From contig JNEN01001218.1 in assembly GCA_000697355.1 (NCBI GenBank), forward strand, positions 124,001 to 188,000: 64,000 bases of DNA. Reading direction: 5' to 3'. Below are positions 34,574 to 46,221 of the stretch, one piece after another; the first letter of the stretch is position 1; each line of letters opens with the position of its first letter. The notes under the pieces were generated by a model, which was given only the letters and a program-made list of their open reading frames with translations, searched no databases and was not told where the DNA came from. The translations under genes and the position numbers were made by a program. Source of the stretch: Syncephalastrum monosporum B8922 (taxonomy: Eukaryota; Mucoromycota; Mucoromycetes; Mucorales; Syncephalastraceae).

Positions 34574-37500
34574 GGTGAGATCCAAAGGTCAATATACGGA
34601 TAAGGAGCACAGGGTTTGCTCAGCGAATTTTTCTTTTTTTTTTTTTTTTGGATGATGCGCGTGAGCTGTACTTCTGTGTTGTCGTGTGTGTTATGTGTTG
34701 TTGCGTGCGTGAGTGTGTTTGTAATACGCCGCACTATGCTTTAACCAATGTTGGCTGACTTTCTTTTTTTTTACGCTCCTCGTTTTCACTTAATATGTCC
34801 ATTGCATACGCGTCCAACAGTACTCACCTTCATTATTCGTGCAGTTTCACCTTCATACTGAGACAACGCTTTCCTGCGTTTATGTACTCTTTGTCCACAG
34901 TGCCATGTTTTCTTTTTGCCGATCATACCCAAATCAGTGCCATAAAGAGCGGAGCAATCAGTTTCTATGCAGGTTTCGTGCACCCCGTTACCTGTCTAAC
35001 ATGTAAACAAACATTCGCTACCCTTTTTTCATCCCTTGGGCCAGGTTTGGAGGAAGTGTCACTGAAACCGCCAAACCTCATTCGCCACCTAAATAGCATT
35101 TTTGAATCGAATCAGCTCGTTTCAAACCGACTTTTTTCTAGAAACATCTTACCAATTTCAAAACCGCTTGTTTCTTTTCTATTTTCTGCAAATTCATCAA
35201 TTTCCTTCTCCGTAATTGCGATCTTGTATGTGTACCTCATGATATCCTTGTTGCATGCATACATGAGTGGCCAGGGAAGAAGGATGTTTTTAAACTTTTT
35301 TTTCATTAGCAGTCATATAACACTCCTGAGGCGACTGGCAGGTTGGACCTAAAAAGGAGGAAGCTCGTCTTTCGTTTACTTTGTCCTATAGACGGAAACA
35401 CACACGCTTGCATCATTTTTGTTCCTCACACCTTTAACCAATATGCATAACTGTCTACATGTATGGCCAGATCCATATCAGAAAAACCACAGAGGCTCAA
35501 TCTCTCATAATTTTTTTAAACGCGTTAATACATATGAACTTAAAACAATTAAGTGCTCACATAAATGAATCGCTATTCCTGTTCCTTCTTTGACACTCGA
35601 CGGTTTGCCTGTGTCATGCAGTAAAGAAAAATGTCTAAATATCCGGCGCTGCACACAGTAGCTGCTCATCATGTATAGATATAAGCTATGCACATATGTT
35701 TTTGCGAGTCCAGAGAATGTAGCATACATCCTACTTTGTCGCTATGATATATCGACAGGCCAAATTACGGGAGAAGCAGACCTAAGTGCGCCCTGTCGAA
35801 CGAACTTCTCTGCTGATGGCAGCCAGCCCTCGCCGCAGGATATGTCTCTATTTTTTTATAAGGAGATGTAGAAGATGTGATACTGTTCTACGACTTGGGT
35901 GTCTTGTCATCATACGGACCTTTATCTGCTAGATTGAGAATTAACGGCAATACCTGTATAAATTCAATGTGCTGCTGCAGATGTTGTGGAGGGCACTTGT
36001 TGATACGATCACCTCTTTCATGTAGGTACTGCATGATTATGCAGGCGATCTAAATTTATGTATGCCCTCCTTTCATAAATACAAATTTGGAGGTCATCAC
36101 AAGCGAGTACATGATAAAAAATTGTAGACGGGTGTGCTGTTACTATCATTGATGCATCACTATCAGAGACGTTATAGAACCATGCTACTAGCAAGGAAGG
36201 TATCCTTCTCTGTGTGTGGCTCAGTGGTCAAGACGCATTCGACAGGAATTGTCTCAACCAGGATTTGTTTGTCTCATCTGTTGTTGTTGATCACGATACG
36301 TATGTAATACAGAAAAATTTTCAGGGATAAAGAGCGAAAACATTGATAGGTAAAAGGCGTCCTCAGAGGAAGGCCGGGAAAGCGTCTATAACAGCGCAGA
36401 AAATCAGGTCTTTTCTCCGAAATAGAGACAGACTGCGTACGGGCCAGCTAAAGTATCATGTTCGGGTGTGCACAAAAGAGGAAGTACGATAAGCGGAGGA
36501 AAGAGGGATAAATATACACCTGCTGGTTGCCATCAGTCCCATGGCGATTATCTGATGAAGGAGGATGACGCCACGCAGATTTTCTTTTCTCTTCCTGTTT
36601 TGTCGCGTAGGTGCGACAACGCGTGGCACTTGTGGGGGTCAAGTTACCCTAAAAAGATTGCAATATCAAAGCGGGTATATTATTATTGTATTTATCCAAG
36701 GACCCTGAATGATACCCAGAAGCACTCACCCTTTGGCTACGGAGTATCGGTTTACAGTATGAATGGTACTTACCACGTATATACATGTTGCGGATTGTAA
36801 CCCCAAAATTACCATTGCTCATGGTCCCTGCGCTCTTTTACTACGCATTATTTGATTAAGCAAGGATGGTCTTTTAACGCCAGATTTTGCACAGTTATTT
36901 CGGATGGGGTATATGAAAAAAAAGGTGTTTATAATCATTCCTACCACGCCGACGGCTTTAGCGTGTAGCGACAACGATTATCAGCGTAACAAATATACCA
37001 TACGGAAACGGAACCAAGCCCGCCAGCACAGGAAATACCGCGAAGCACATGACTTCGCTCATGCATGGATAACAGACACATCGGCCAGATCTTCATTTTC
37101 CAGCAAGCACATCAATGAAATTATGCGGAAGTTTGCATACCGAGCACGACCACACCTCTCGGACTATAGTTGTGTTGTTTTTCTAGATGAAAGCGCTCAT
37201 ACCGTCACTGTGATTCAAATGGTAAACATCCAATGGAACACAAAAATTCGCGGAATGGAATGGTTTGTGTTACCTTTTTTCCACAAAAGCTCGATATGTA
37301 TAATTGGGCACCTGTCACCCTCGGAACCGGCTCACCGAGCTTGGTGAAAACCTTGGACCTGACATGCGCATTCACGCTCTCGTCTCTCAACTATGCTTTA
37401 ATGCATATATCTCTGTTGTTCTTTTGACCAGGTTTCCAATATTCAATAGGGAAAATAGTAGACAGAAACCATTTATCTGTTGAAACAGGGAGAAAGCAAA

Positions 37501-38630
37501 CGCAGAATTACCAGTCTATCAATTTTTCCAGGCAATATTCCGCGCTTTCATCCTCCCGCTGAATACTACTCCTCTGATAGAAAGTTTATGTAAGACTGCT
37601 TTTTCCTCAACTGATGAACAACAGTCTGCGTGACACATCAGAATAGCTGCATTAGGCTAGGATGCTGTTGCCTTTTGCCTACTCTTTGTTTCTGCTATGT
37701 TCACCTGCTGTGGATGAAGCAGCAGGTCGTGGCTTTTTATCTTGATGGGACTAATATGCTACGTACCACAATAGCTCTATCATGCGCAACACGTAAGCAA
37801 TTATAGTTTGACGTAGGATTTAGGCACCGGATACCATGTGAAGCTCTGGGTTGCAAGCCTTGCCCAGAAGCAAAATATGTGATATGGGTCGCACGCCCCT
37901 TGATTATCCTGCTGTGCTTCTTTTGCTATGGCAAGGAGTTCGTGTATATACATATCACCTGAGGACCATAATGCGTGTTAGCCAATGACATGGTCGGAAA
38001 CGGTGAATGGCCAGCCTAATGGGGGTTTATGTATGCAGTATTGTTGCGTGCCATTGAGAGATTTTGGCCAATCATAAGCGACCCTTTCACACTAGACAGG
38101 CAGACCGTCCAGGCGGGATAATGAAGAGCTCAAAGTGATCATCAATAGGACCATAGCAAAAGGCCCGTTTTGGGCCCATCTGAGTGCGTTAAACTCGTAA
38201 GTTTCTAAACAGGAAAAGTACTTTGGTTTAGGGGAGAGGGGAGACGTGATCGAGCTATTCTGTCTGTAACTCTGGGACACATAGTTTTTAGTGGCAAACT
38301 TATTGACAATGGCTGCATCGCATACTCTACGAAGCGAGAAGATTAGCACAAAGAAATGAGGAATTGATAGTAAGAGTTCCTATCCCGCCCCATCGCTTAG
38401 GTTTTCTTTCCGTTTTCCTTTCTTTTTATTCGGTGTCGAGGATACCAACATCTCCACATACTGGCTGCGCTAAATCGACAGCTCAGGAATTGAACGACTG
38501 CAGAATTCAGGGACAACTACTGATCTGACAAACAACCCCTTTGCCTTATAAAAGCCGGGCTATCTTTCCGTTTTCTCTTCGCCACTAATACACGTATTTA
38601 CCTGGCGTATTCCACAACACAATCCAAAGC
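34574..38630. other. Gene-poor A+T-rich island of 4 kb
   Basis: The start includes the AT-hook gene promoter (T-run 34632-34648, TG-rich 34670-34730). Open frames at 34795-35352 and 36904-37347 are the longest. Neither shows a family motif or splice support, although the second contains a basic KYTIRKRNQARQHRKYREAH stretch. A tRNA A-box-like sequence lies at 36217-36227. A TATA box (38547-38553) serves the next gene. Otherwise nothing recognised. Confidence 0.5.
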
Positions 38631-40010
38631 ATGAATACTCCTCGACTGAACGAAAATGCAGCGGACGACTCATCACCAGAGGTGAAAATGAGGCAAGCGT
38701 TGTTTGCCGTCATGTTCGTGTCCTGTGGCATGGCGTGCTTCATATGGCAGTCAATTCGCTCAGGCTCCATCTTTTTCAAGGCACGCAAGCCTATCCATGC
38801 CATTGTGTTCTTCCAAGCTGTCCTCGGCGTTATCCTCACGTTTCTCACACTGCTGGATTCACTTATTTCTATCAACTGCACTTTTGTAAGAGACTGTCTT
38901 CCAATTACCCCTATGATAGTACTGATAACGAGGCTTTTTAGATACTTCTCTTCTCTGTTGTGTGTGTCAACCTCGCTGATATCCTCCTTCAACTTGTGCT
39001 GCTGTGGAAGGCATACTTGGGCAACAACCGCTCCAAAATCGTCCTGGTTGTCGGCAGCATACCGCTTCTTGGCCTCGTAGCATTTATCGGTGTCAATATT
39101 GTGGTGGATCGTGCACACACGATTTTCGTAAACGGTGTCTGCACTACGAGCTACAGTAAGTCTTGCACATTTCCGTACAAAGACATAGAATAGCTAAAAA
39201 CGATCATCATGCGACACACGCATAATTTTGATGCATGTTCCTGTAACAGCGAACCGCATCGTCGTGATCAAATCTACGCTCGATTTTACATCCAATGCTT
39301 TCCTCAGCGCCTGCTTTATCCTTGTCATCTACCGCCATTACCGAATCCTTGGCAGCAGCGTGCAAAAATCGCTCATCCGGGATGGTCTCATCTACTGGTA
39401 TGTGTGAGCCGGTGGCTCTTTCTTTATTTTGATTACCTCATGCAGAGATATGAAATTCAACGTGACGTACTTGTTTATGCCTGGTTTTCTAGTTTCGGTG
39501 TATGTTTGTCCAACGTCCTTACGGGACTGTTGCTTGTCCTTCGCGTGCTGGGCGAAAGTACAGCTGTTCTGTACACGATCGACTGTAAGCTTCAAAATTC
39601 ACATCCCTACGTGCGCACTGACATGTAATGAATACGCAGGGTACCTTGCATCTTACTTGATCATCAAGCAGCTCAGGTGTGGCCACAAAATTGAAGACGA
39701 CGATGCTGATGATGATCAGCGAAGCTCTATCAGCCAATTGGAGGGCGGACAATCGGATACGGGCCGGCCGGTATTTCCTTCGCTGTCAAAGCTCATGGAT
39801 GAAAGCCAAACAGGGAATGAAAAGCATCGCTTTGAAGACGGTAATCGGAGCCCTACGCTACGTAACCCATCTTCGTCCATGCGCTGGAGTGGCTCAGACG
39901 ACCATAACTTAGTAACAAAAATGAAACATATGGATATGAATGACTGTAACGGGGCATTGTCACCACCCCCCCGCCATGCCGTAAACACATGCCAGGTGGC
40001 TGCTGAATAA
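38631..40010 (+). CDS. Seven-transmembrane protein of unknown function
   Basis: Five exons (38631-38885, 38942-39155, 39250-39397, 39493-39584, 39640-40010; 1080 nt) give 359 aa. Seven hydrophobic segments are visible: QALFAVMFVSCGMACFIW, IVFFQAVLGVILTFLTLL, ILLFSVVCVNLADILLQLV, IVLVVGSIPLLGLVAFIG, AFLSACFILVIYRHY, FGVCLSNVLTGLLLVL and TIDWYLASYLIIKQL. A roughly 110-residue Ser/Asp-rich hydrophilic C-terminal tail follows. A short N-terminus plus long tail resembles fungal GPCR-like proteins, but no family motif is recognised and the topology is inferred. In intron 3, acceptors before 39492 would join TG to A and create a stop, so the acceptor at 39491-39492 is required. A TATA box lies 84 bp upstream. 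Confidence 0.75.
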
Positions 40011-40050
40011 AGTAATGTGGTACCCAATTTTTTTCTTTTTCGCTCCTGAG

Positions 40051-40130
40051 ATATCTGATGGAGTTGCGGGGCTGTTCGGGATGTAAAGTTGCTTATCAGA
40101 TCGAATGTGATTGGCTAAGGGATATCTGAT
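40051..40130. promoter_or_regulatory. Cluster of three GATA-type ATCTGAT elements upstream of mitoferrin
   Basis: ATCTGAT occurs at 40053-40059 and 40124-40130, and inverted as TTATCAGAT (the reverse of ATCTGATAA) at 40093-40101. The sequence ATC(T/A)GATAA is the known site of fungal iron-sensing GATA repressors (Fep1/SreA/Urbs1 class). The cluster lies 215-290 bp before the mitoferrin ATG. Iron control is an inference from motif and target. Confidence 0.5.
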
Positions 40131-40344
40131 CGGTAGATTTGGACCTGTCATCAAATTTTTTTCTTAAAAAGCGCACCTTCCGCGAGTCGCGCTTGGCTTT
40201 CTCCTCTTTTTCTTTCACGCACACTCTCACACACACTCACATTCGTGCAAGGCCGTTCGTCGTCTTCAGCCTCTCTCACTCTCTCTATTACTATCACTGA
40301 AATCCTTATTCCCTACTCTTGTTCCACTTGATCATTTTCTAACC

Positions 40345-41425
40345 ATGGCTGAAGAATACGATTACGAGTCCCTCGGCAGCAACACGTCGATGGCCCAAAA
40401 TGCTACTGCTGGTGCTCTTGCCGGCATCGCCGAGCACTGTGCCATGTACCCTGTCGATAGCATCAAGGTACGCAAATATATATGCTTACGTGGAAGTGCG
40501 CCAGGCTCACGTTTTTTTCTTTCTTTTTTCAGACACGCATGCAAGTCATCCAAAATGGACGCCCTGCGATCGTTGTCAACGGCGCTGCTGCAGTGACGAC
40601 CGCAACTGGCCCGCCCTCATTTGCATTCAAGGCTGCCTCCAGAAACCTGTGGCGCGGCGTAAACTCCGTGGTACTTGGCGCGGGCCCTGCCCATGCGCTC
40701 CACTTTGCGACGTACGAATACTGCAAAGAACGATTTAACGCCGAGGAAGGTGGTAATACCCTCGCATTCGCAGTCGCGGGTGCCTGTGCAACTCTCGCAC
40801 ACGATACCCTCATGAATCCTTTTGATGGTATGTGTGAAGAATAGTTCCTTGTGTGAAAAAACCGACGACTAAATTTGTATATCTTTTTTGTACCCGAAAA
40901 TCAGTCATCAAGCAACGCATGCAACTCCGCGACAGCCCATACACCACCATCCGAGACTGCGCGCGCAATGTACTTGCAAAGGAGGGCTTGACCGCCTTTT
41001 ATATCTCACTACCCACCACCCTGGCCATGTCGGTGCCTTTCCAGTCCGTGCAATTTGCCACCTACGAGTATTTCCGCAACGCATTCAACCCGCGTGGCGA
41101 GTACGACCCCAAGACCCACGTTATGGCCGGTGGTCTTGCTGGCGCCATCGCTTCGTCCATAACCACTCCCCTCGACGTCGTCAAAACCCTCCTGCAAACC
41201 CGCGGTTCCAGCCATGACCCTCGTATCCGCAACGTCACCGGGTTCTGGGACGGTATCCACATCATCAACCAGCGTTATGGCATTCGCGGCTTCTTCCGTG
41301 GTTACAAGCCTCGTGTCCTCACCCACATGCCCAGCGCCGCCATCTCCTGGTCTGTCTACGAGTACTTCAAGTGGTTCTTGGAAGCCCGTGAGACGGCTCA
41401 GGAGAAGAGCCTGCTCCGCATCTAA
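40345..41425 (+). CDS. MRS4: Mitochondrial iron carrier, mitoferrin (Mrs3/Mrs4)
   Basis: This mitochondrial carrier imports iron across the inner membrane for Fe-S cluster and heme synthesis. Exons are 40345-40467, 40533-40827 and 40905-41425 (939 nt), giving 312 aa. Three carrier repeats each carry the Px[D/E]xx[K/R] signature: PVDSIKTRMQ, PFDVIKQRMQ and PLDVVKTLLQ. The first matrix loop is long (VIQNGRPAIVVNGAAAVTTA) with LWRGVNSVVLGAGPAHALHF, and the second has FYISLPTTLAMSVPFQSVQF. This GAGPAHA/VPFQ combination characterises mitoferrins among carriers. The C-terminal repeat has GFFRGYKPRVLTHMPSAAISW. The GATA-type cluster upstream suggests iron-responsive expression. Confidence 0.93.
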
Positions 41426-43245
41426 ACGCTTCAACTTCACATGCACGCACTCGTTCGACGCAACCCCCCCTCGCCGGACCACACCACACTACACTCATCA
41501 ATGCAACCATAAACACCCTACCCCTGTACCATAGTAAATTTTATTGCCGCCTGCGCGTGGCTACTTTTGTACATACAGCTCATTTGGTACTATTCACACC
41601 AAAAAAATGCCTACCCTAGAATTAATAAAATCGTCTCCCAGCCTTAACATGGAGTGTGATATATTCTAGTGCTTATGCGGATGGCTTTTGGAAGATCTCC
41701 ATCAACTTTGTGCCGCAGTACGAGTGAAGAGCGAATCTGAACAGCACACGTTTGTTTGATGAGAGCCCGAGCACCCATGCATGATTATTGACGAGATGAC
41801 CAAAGACCGAAGAAAAAAAAGTATCGGTGGACTATCTATCGAAATCTGCATGCAATCTTATTAAAAAGGTCTTGTTGTAAGGGAAGTTTGAATATGAGGC
41901 ACCGCCCTGAGCCAACACCGCGGCATTTCGGTGAACGGGCCGATTGGTGTGCTGCTTGGGATTCATATGACGGAGACGTCAGAATCGTCACCGTAATCTG
42001 ATAATTTGCAGCTGACCCACCGAGGCGACAGGAAGTCCTCATGTGCAAACAGTCGAAAAGACCAAACTGTAATTCTGTACTTTCCACTCGGTTCTTTTTT
42101 TCTCCCCACAGTACGTCCATAGCCCTGTCATACCTTTTCGACCGAGACGGCAAGCATACGAATAAAGTACGCTTCTGTGAAACATCCGTGTCGGGTGCTT
42201 GTGCTTAGCTTATTAAGAACGAGAGAAAAAAATGTTATTGGGTGATTGCTGTAAATGTCGACAGCGGCCCGTATTGACAAGGCACATGACTCACTATACA
42301 TTTTACATGACTTTAGTCTAGCTGACGAAGAAGCTGTAGCATCTTACCTCCGACCTGATTCCTTACAGAGGATGGTTGAAACCGACTTTGAACTTTTATT
42401 GTGTAACTAGCGCCTTTAGAAATTCTCTTGTGGCCTTTCGCCAACGAATAAATACATCCATGCTCTAAAACTCCTGGCAGTCAAGCAGCAGGATCATGTT
42501 TGGAGCTTAATTCATGTTCATACAGCTAATAATAGCCAAATGTCACCTCGTTTATCAGATAAGTACACATTTGGCTCGAGTAAGGGAACTGGCTACTGGA
42601 AACGTCACTGAAAAATAACAAACAAAAACTTAAAAAAGAAATCAAAAATCAAAAATCAAAATGTGAGAAGTGAGAATGACTGACATCAGCGACAACGATA
42701 GGCGGATCAAATGTCCATAGATAAAGGCAACGGACGAATTAAAATTAGGTAAGCTCAATCCAACAGAAACGTACAACTGCCACGGGCCTACACCATTGGG
42801 TGCGGGGGGCAAGATCATGGCCCTTACTCTTTTAGGCTAATCATCTTATCGCGTCCAAGACGCAGATCTTGCATTTTCGAGGCTCCTCTTTATCTTCCCA
42901 CCGACTCTTCTTCTTGCACGGCAGATCACAAACCTTCTTTTTCTTCTACACGTGCGAGATAGAATGTAAGACCAATGTAATGGATTCGGCCCTAATTCGC
43001 TATTGGAAACGCTGCAGGTGTCGAGAACTATGACATAGTGTACAGATGCTGACTTGTAATCTACAAGAAAGGATAGAGTATTTCCGTAGAGAATTCTTGT
43101 ATGCACGCATTTATGGAAGGATACTGCCGCATAAGCAGACTGCCTTACCTGCAGACATGTCTGTTCAAAGACGCTACAGGTGTATGCAAATACAGTTTGA
43201 TATGTATCTGTATGCAGTATTTTCATTATTCTGTTAATGCAAGTT
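41426..43245. other. Intergenic region of 1.8 kb, no gene seen
   Basis: This stretch lies between convergent genes. It is A/T-rich, with short poly-A-type runs and a small direct repeat (ATCAAAA three times, near 42640-42660). Minus-strand frames at 41836-42153 and 42846-43331 lack motifs. A palindromic GATA pair (TTATCAGATAAG) sits near 42553. Nothing coding is supported. Confidence 0.5.
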
Positions 43246-44424
43246 TTATTGTACATGAGGATAGTGCTGGAGGGGTACATCGCTGTGTTTATATACGGTT
43301 TGCATATAGGAGGCAGTGCGTCCGTGATCACGGACGAGGGTGATCACTTTGCCAGGCCGGAAGGTACCATCGGGGGCGAGTCGACCTGCGCGCCCGGCCA
43401 TGTGAAGGTAACCCGGGACAGAGGAAGGCTTGCCGAGAATATAAACGTGTGATAAGTTGGGCAGATCGACACCGCGCGCAGAAAACTCGGTGGCGAGGTA
43501 GAGCGAGCTTGACGGGTGCTCGCTCTGATAACGCAAATCGACTGAGTCAATATTGTACTCGTTTTGGAGGCGCTTGGCAATCGTATCTCGGCTAATGGAT
43601 TCGTTGAGAATCAACATGGCTTGCTGGGGTTTTTCGATCTCATGCAGGGTAGCAATGCTATCCAGCATGCGGTCGTCCAAATCGTCAAACGTGGTCAAAG
43701 GGATGTCGGTAGCCTCGGAGGCGTCTTGGTCTGGGACAGTAAGGTTCCGGATAGAGTCATCCGTCACTAGGAGACAGTGGTGTTGTACAGGAGATGCGCC
43801 GTCACGTTGACCATCGATGAAGACAGGTGTGTCGGTTAACCAGCCGCTCGTCTTGGACAACCAGAAGCGCAGCGGACGGTTGAAGCTGGCCGAGGCGAAC
43901 ACAGCCTGGCGCGGGTGCGCGAAAAGTCTGTCCAGGAGGAGCTGCGTTGGCTTTGGATTGGCTTCGCGGACACGTTTCTGTTTGACTGTGGCATAGCGCT
44001 TGGGCAAGCGCAGGGCTTGATCCACTTCGTCGACCACAATCAGCTTGGGATCGAGCTCTTGCTGGAGCAATCGTCTCGGTGTATCGACGCGGACGGCATG
44101 TTTGGGTGCGAGGGTGTAGAGCCACTGGTTGATTTGAAGCGCAAGACCTTCATTCGGTACGACCCAGAGACTGTCGTGCGAGATGCTACTGAGGGCGACA
44201 GCAAGACCAAAAGTTTTGCCTGTACCTGGCTTGTCTCGAAGAAAAACGTTGCGTCCTTGCAAAATGGACGGGATCAGCTGTTGTTGGACTTGAGTTGGAT
44301 TTTGAATTCCATAATGTTGCTGCAAGCGATCACAAATTGAGTGTGGTACACCTAATGCAGCGAATCCTGAAGAAGAAGAGGGGGACGTCGAATACGCTCG
44401 TCGCAAAAACCACCTCGAGAGCAT
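43246..44424 (-). CDS. Mitochondrial DEAD-box-like RNA helicase (divergent)
   Basis: One uninterrupted frame encodes 392 aa from the ATG at 44424. An in-frame ATG at 44496 would add 24 residues. The preferred start gives MLSRWFLRRAYSTS, a textbook mitochondrial presequence (Arg/Ser-rich, no acid). Helicase motifs: Q-like NPTQVQQQLIPSIL, I DKPGTGKTFG, II VVDEVDQAL (DEVD instead of DEAD), III ASAS, V ATEFSARGVDLPNL, VI HMAGRAGR. At under 400 aa it is minimal. It resembles mitochondrial helicases of mitoribosome assembly or mRNA metabolism (Mrh4/Mrh5-like), but the precise orthologue is uncertain. Confidence 0.78.
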   Translation of the reverse strand: MLSRWFLRRAYSTSPSSSSGFAALGVPHSICDRLQQHYGIQNPTQVQQQLIPSILQGRNVFLRDKPGTGKTFGLAVALSSISHDSLWVVPNEGLALQINQWLYTLAPKHAVRVDTPRRLLQQELDPKLIVVDEVDQALRLPKRYATVKQKRVREANPKPTQLLLDRLFAHPRQAVFASASFNRPLRFWLSKTSGWLTDTPVFIDGQRDGASPVQHHCLLVTDDSIRNLTVPDQDASEATDIPLTTFDDLDDRMLDSIATLHEIEKPQQAMLILNESISRDTIAKRLQNEYNIDSVDLRYQSEHPSSSLYLATEFSARGVDLPNLSHVYILGKPSSVPGYLHMAGRAGRLAPDGTFRPGKVITLVRDHGRTASYMQTVYKHSDVPLQHYPHVQ

Positions 44425-45089
44425 GAAAAACCAAGCTGTCAAACAGCATTTTGCCCGAAAACGACAATTTTTTGAGTCCGAAACAGACAGGCTCACGGTT
44501 TGTTACTCAGCCCGCCCATCACTGATATCGACTCAAGCGTAATGATATGCGCATCTGCCATATCACATTCACACAGTACATCCTTGTATCTCTGCACTTA
44601 TGCCTATTGAATGTTGATGTCACCTTGTTATCGACCAACAAGCCCTGCCTCCTGTATCGATATTTGCTTTCCTCGCAGCTTATTTTCAAATCTCCGTTTT
44701 TCTTCGGGCTCTTTCTAGATCGTTTTACGGGACTTTTTATCTCTGGCATCACGAGGGTTCGGTCTTTATTCTTCCCTAAGATAAAGCCTGAGACAGCTAA
44801 CCCGAGATAATAAATCAGGGGAATAATGTATCATGTGATAAGAGAGAGTCTACTTGTACGAGCACGAATACTCACGACCACACGGTACAAAGACCCTCTC
44901 TAGCAAAGACGTAAATGTGTACACCGTGAGAGCAAACAAGCTGGTGTGTACAAGCACTTCTTGCTTACTCGGAATATCAATCTGAACTGGCAGCTTCTTT
45001 GAACGAAAGGTGAGCTTCACTGATTGTCTTCCTTTTTCTTCTTCTGTGTCGTTACGAAATCAAGTTTTGACCCTTCGTCGCGTAAATAC
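44425..45089. promoter_or_regulatory. Divergent promoter between helicase and Knh-like gene
   Basis: This 665-bp spacer serves two genes transcribed apart. A/T-rich stretches lie at 44650-44830. A CT-rich leader (CCTTTTTCTTCTTCTG) at 45028-45045 precedes the ATG at 45090. A TTTCATGAA-type heat-shock arrangement was looked for but not found. No coding signal. Confidence 0.4.
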
Positions 45090-46221
45090 ATGAAAACGTC
45101 TCGTATAACTTTCCTGTTTTTCCTCTTGTGCGCTTTACTTTTGGCTACGCTAGTGCGTGCTCAGGAGGAAGAGGGCGAACAAGAGGATACTGATCTCATC
45201 GAAGGAGACGCCGTGGAGGATGATGACAATAGCATGGACGTGGAAGCAGAAGAGGATGAGGCTGTTGTGGCCACGAATAAAGTCTGCTCAGGTGAAGTAA
45301 TACGTGTTCTTGATATTTACCACCCATATAATGCTGTATTAGATGGATACTAACTGAAGCTCTCTTCTCTTCTTGTAAAAATGATCTAGTAATGATGCCA
45401 ATGCAAGGAACAATCTGGAAAGCAGGTGACCGCGTTACCGTGTCCTGGTAAGTCATGGATGTTGATACTAAATGGTTTCTTTCTCGTCGGACATATCATT
45501 GCAGGCGCTCACAAAACTTTATGTAAAGGAATGGTGCGACAAAGAAAGTGTTCACCTCGATAGCGTTGATGCAAGGCACTGATAGACAGCTGGTTGCGAT
45601 TCTGGCCACGAATATCTCGACCGCGGACGGCAAGTACGACACGCGTCTACCTACCAATATCGCCCCATCCAATGACTGTAAGTCACGAAAAAAAAAAAAG
45701 AGGATAGCATAGATAACTGGTTAGCTATCTACAGACACAATTGTACTGGTGACAGACGAAGATTCTCCTGATGCGAACAGCTGTGCGTCGGGCTCGCTTT
45801 ACATTGAAAATGGTAAATGAGAAAAAGAAACTGATAAACGCGGACCTGTGAATTGATAAGAGAAACAAAAAAAAAAAAAAAAGACGGCACAGCTGCGGGT
45901 ACTGGAGGACCTAACGACGCCAACGGTGACGTTCCTAAAACGGTTGGGACCTCGGCTACAGAAGCTCTGACACCTGCGCCGTCGCCGACAGGCCCCTCCG
46001 CCTCGTCTCCAAGCTCGCTGGTATCTGTTTCTTTTGCTCCTATCACGTCGTCCCCCGCCGCTGGGGCAAGCCAGCATCAACCGGCTCAGCAAAGTGCAAG
46101 TGCGACGAAGCCAAAGAAAAAGCACGTCTCCTCCGCGGATACAGTGCAGCCGCACTACTTCCTTTCTGCACTTTTCCTTTTTGTGAGTGGTGCTGTTTCC
46201 GCAGCTTACCTTCTGTGTTAG
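45090..46221 (+). CDS. Secreted/GPI-type surface protein with Kre9/Knh-like domain
   Basis: Five exons (45090-45291, 45390-45447, 45529-45677, 45735-45812, 45884-46221; 825 nt) give 274 aa. A signal peptide (FLFFLLCALLLATLVRA) is followed by an acidic segment. Next is a Kre9/Knh1-type Ig-like domain with the typical G-x-x-W-x-A-G-D-x-V-x-V-S-W start and a NISTADGKYDTRLPTNIAPSNDY block. A Ser/Thr/Pro-rich stalk and a C-terminal hydrophobic segment (FLSALFLFVSGAVSAAYLLC) fit GPI attachment. Such proteins sit at the cell surface and act in beta-glucan or wall assembly. Intron 2 must use the second acceptor (45527-45528), because the first (45503-45504) leads into an in-frame TAA. Confidence 0.8.

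Noticed and set aside
34795..35352. 185-codon open frame with hydrophobic stretches
   Set aside because: Hydrophobicity follows from T-rich DNA; no domain, no promoter context.
36904..37347. 147-codon open frame with a basic segment
   Set aside because: No recognised motif, no splice-supported extension and composition close to background. Considered as a transposase fragment but not supportable.
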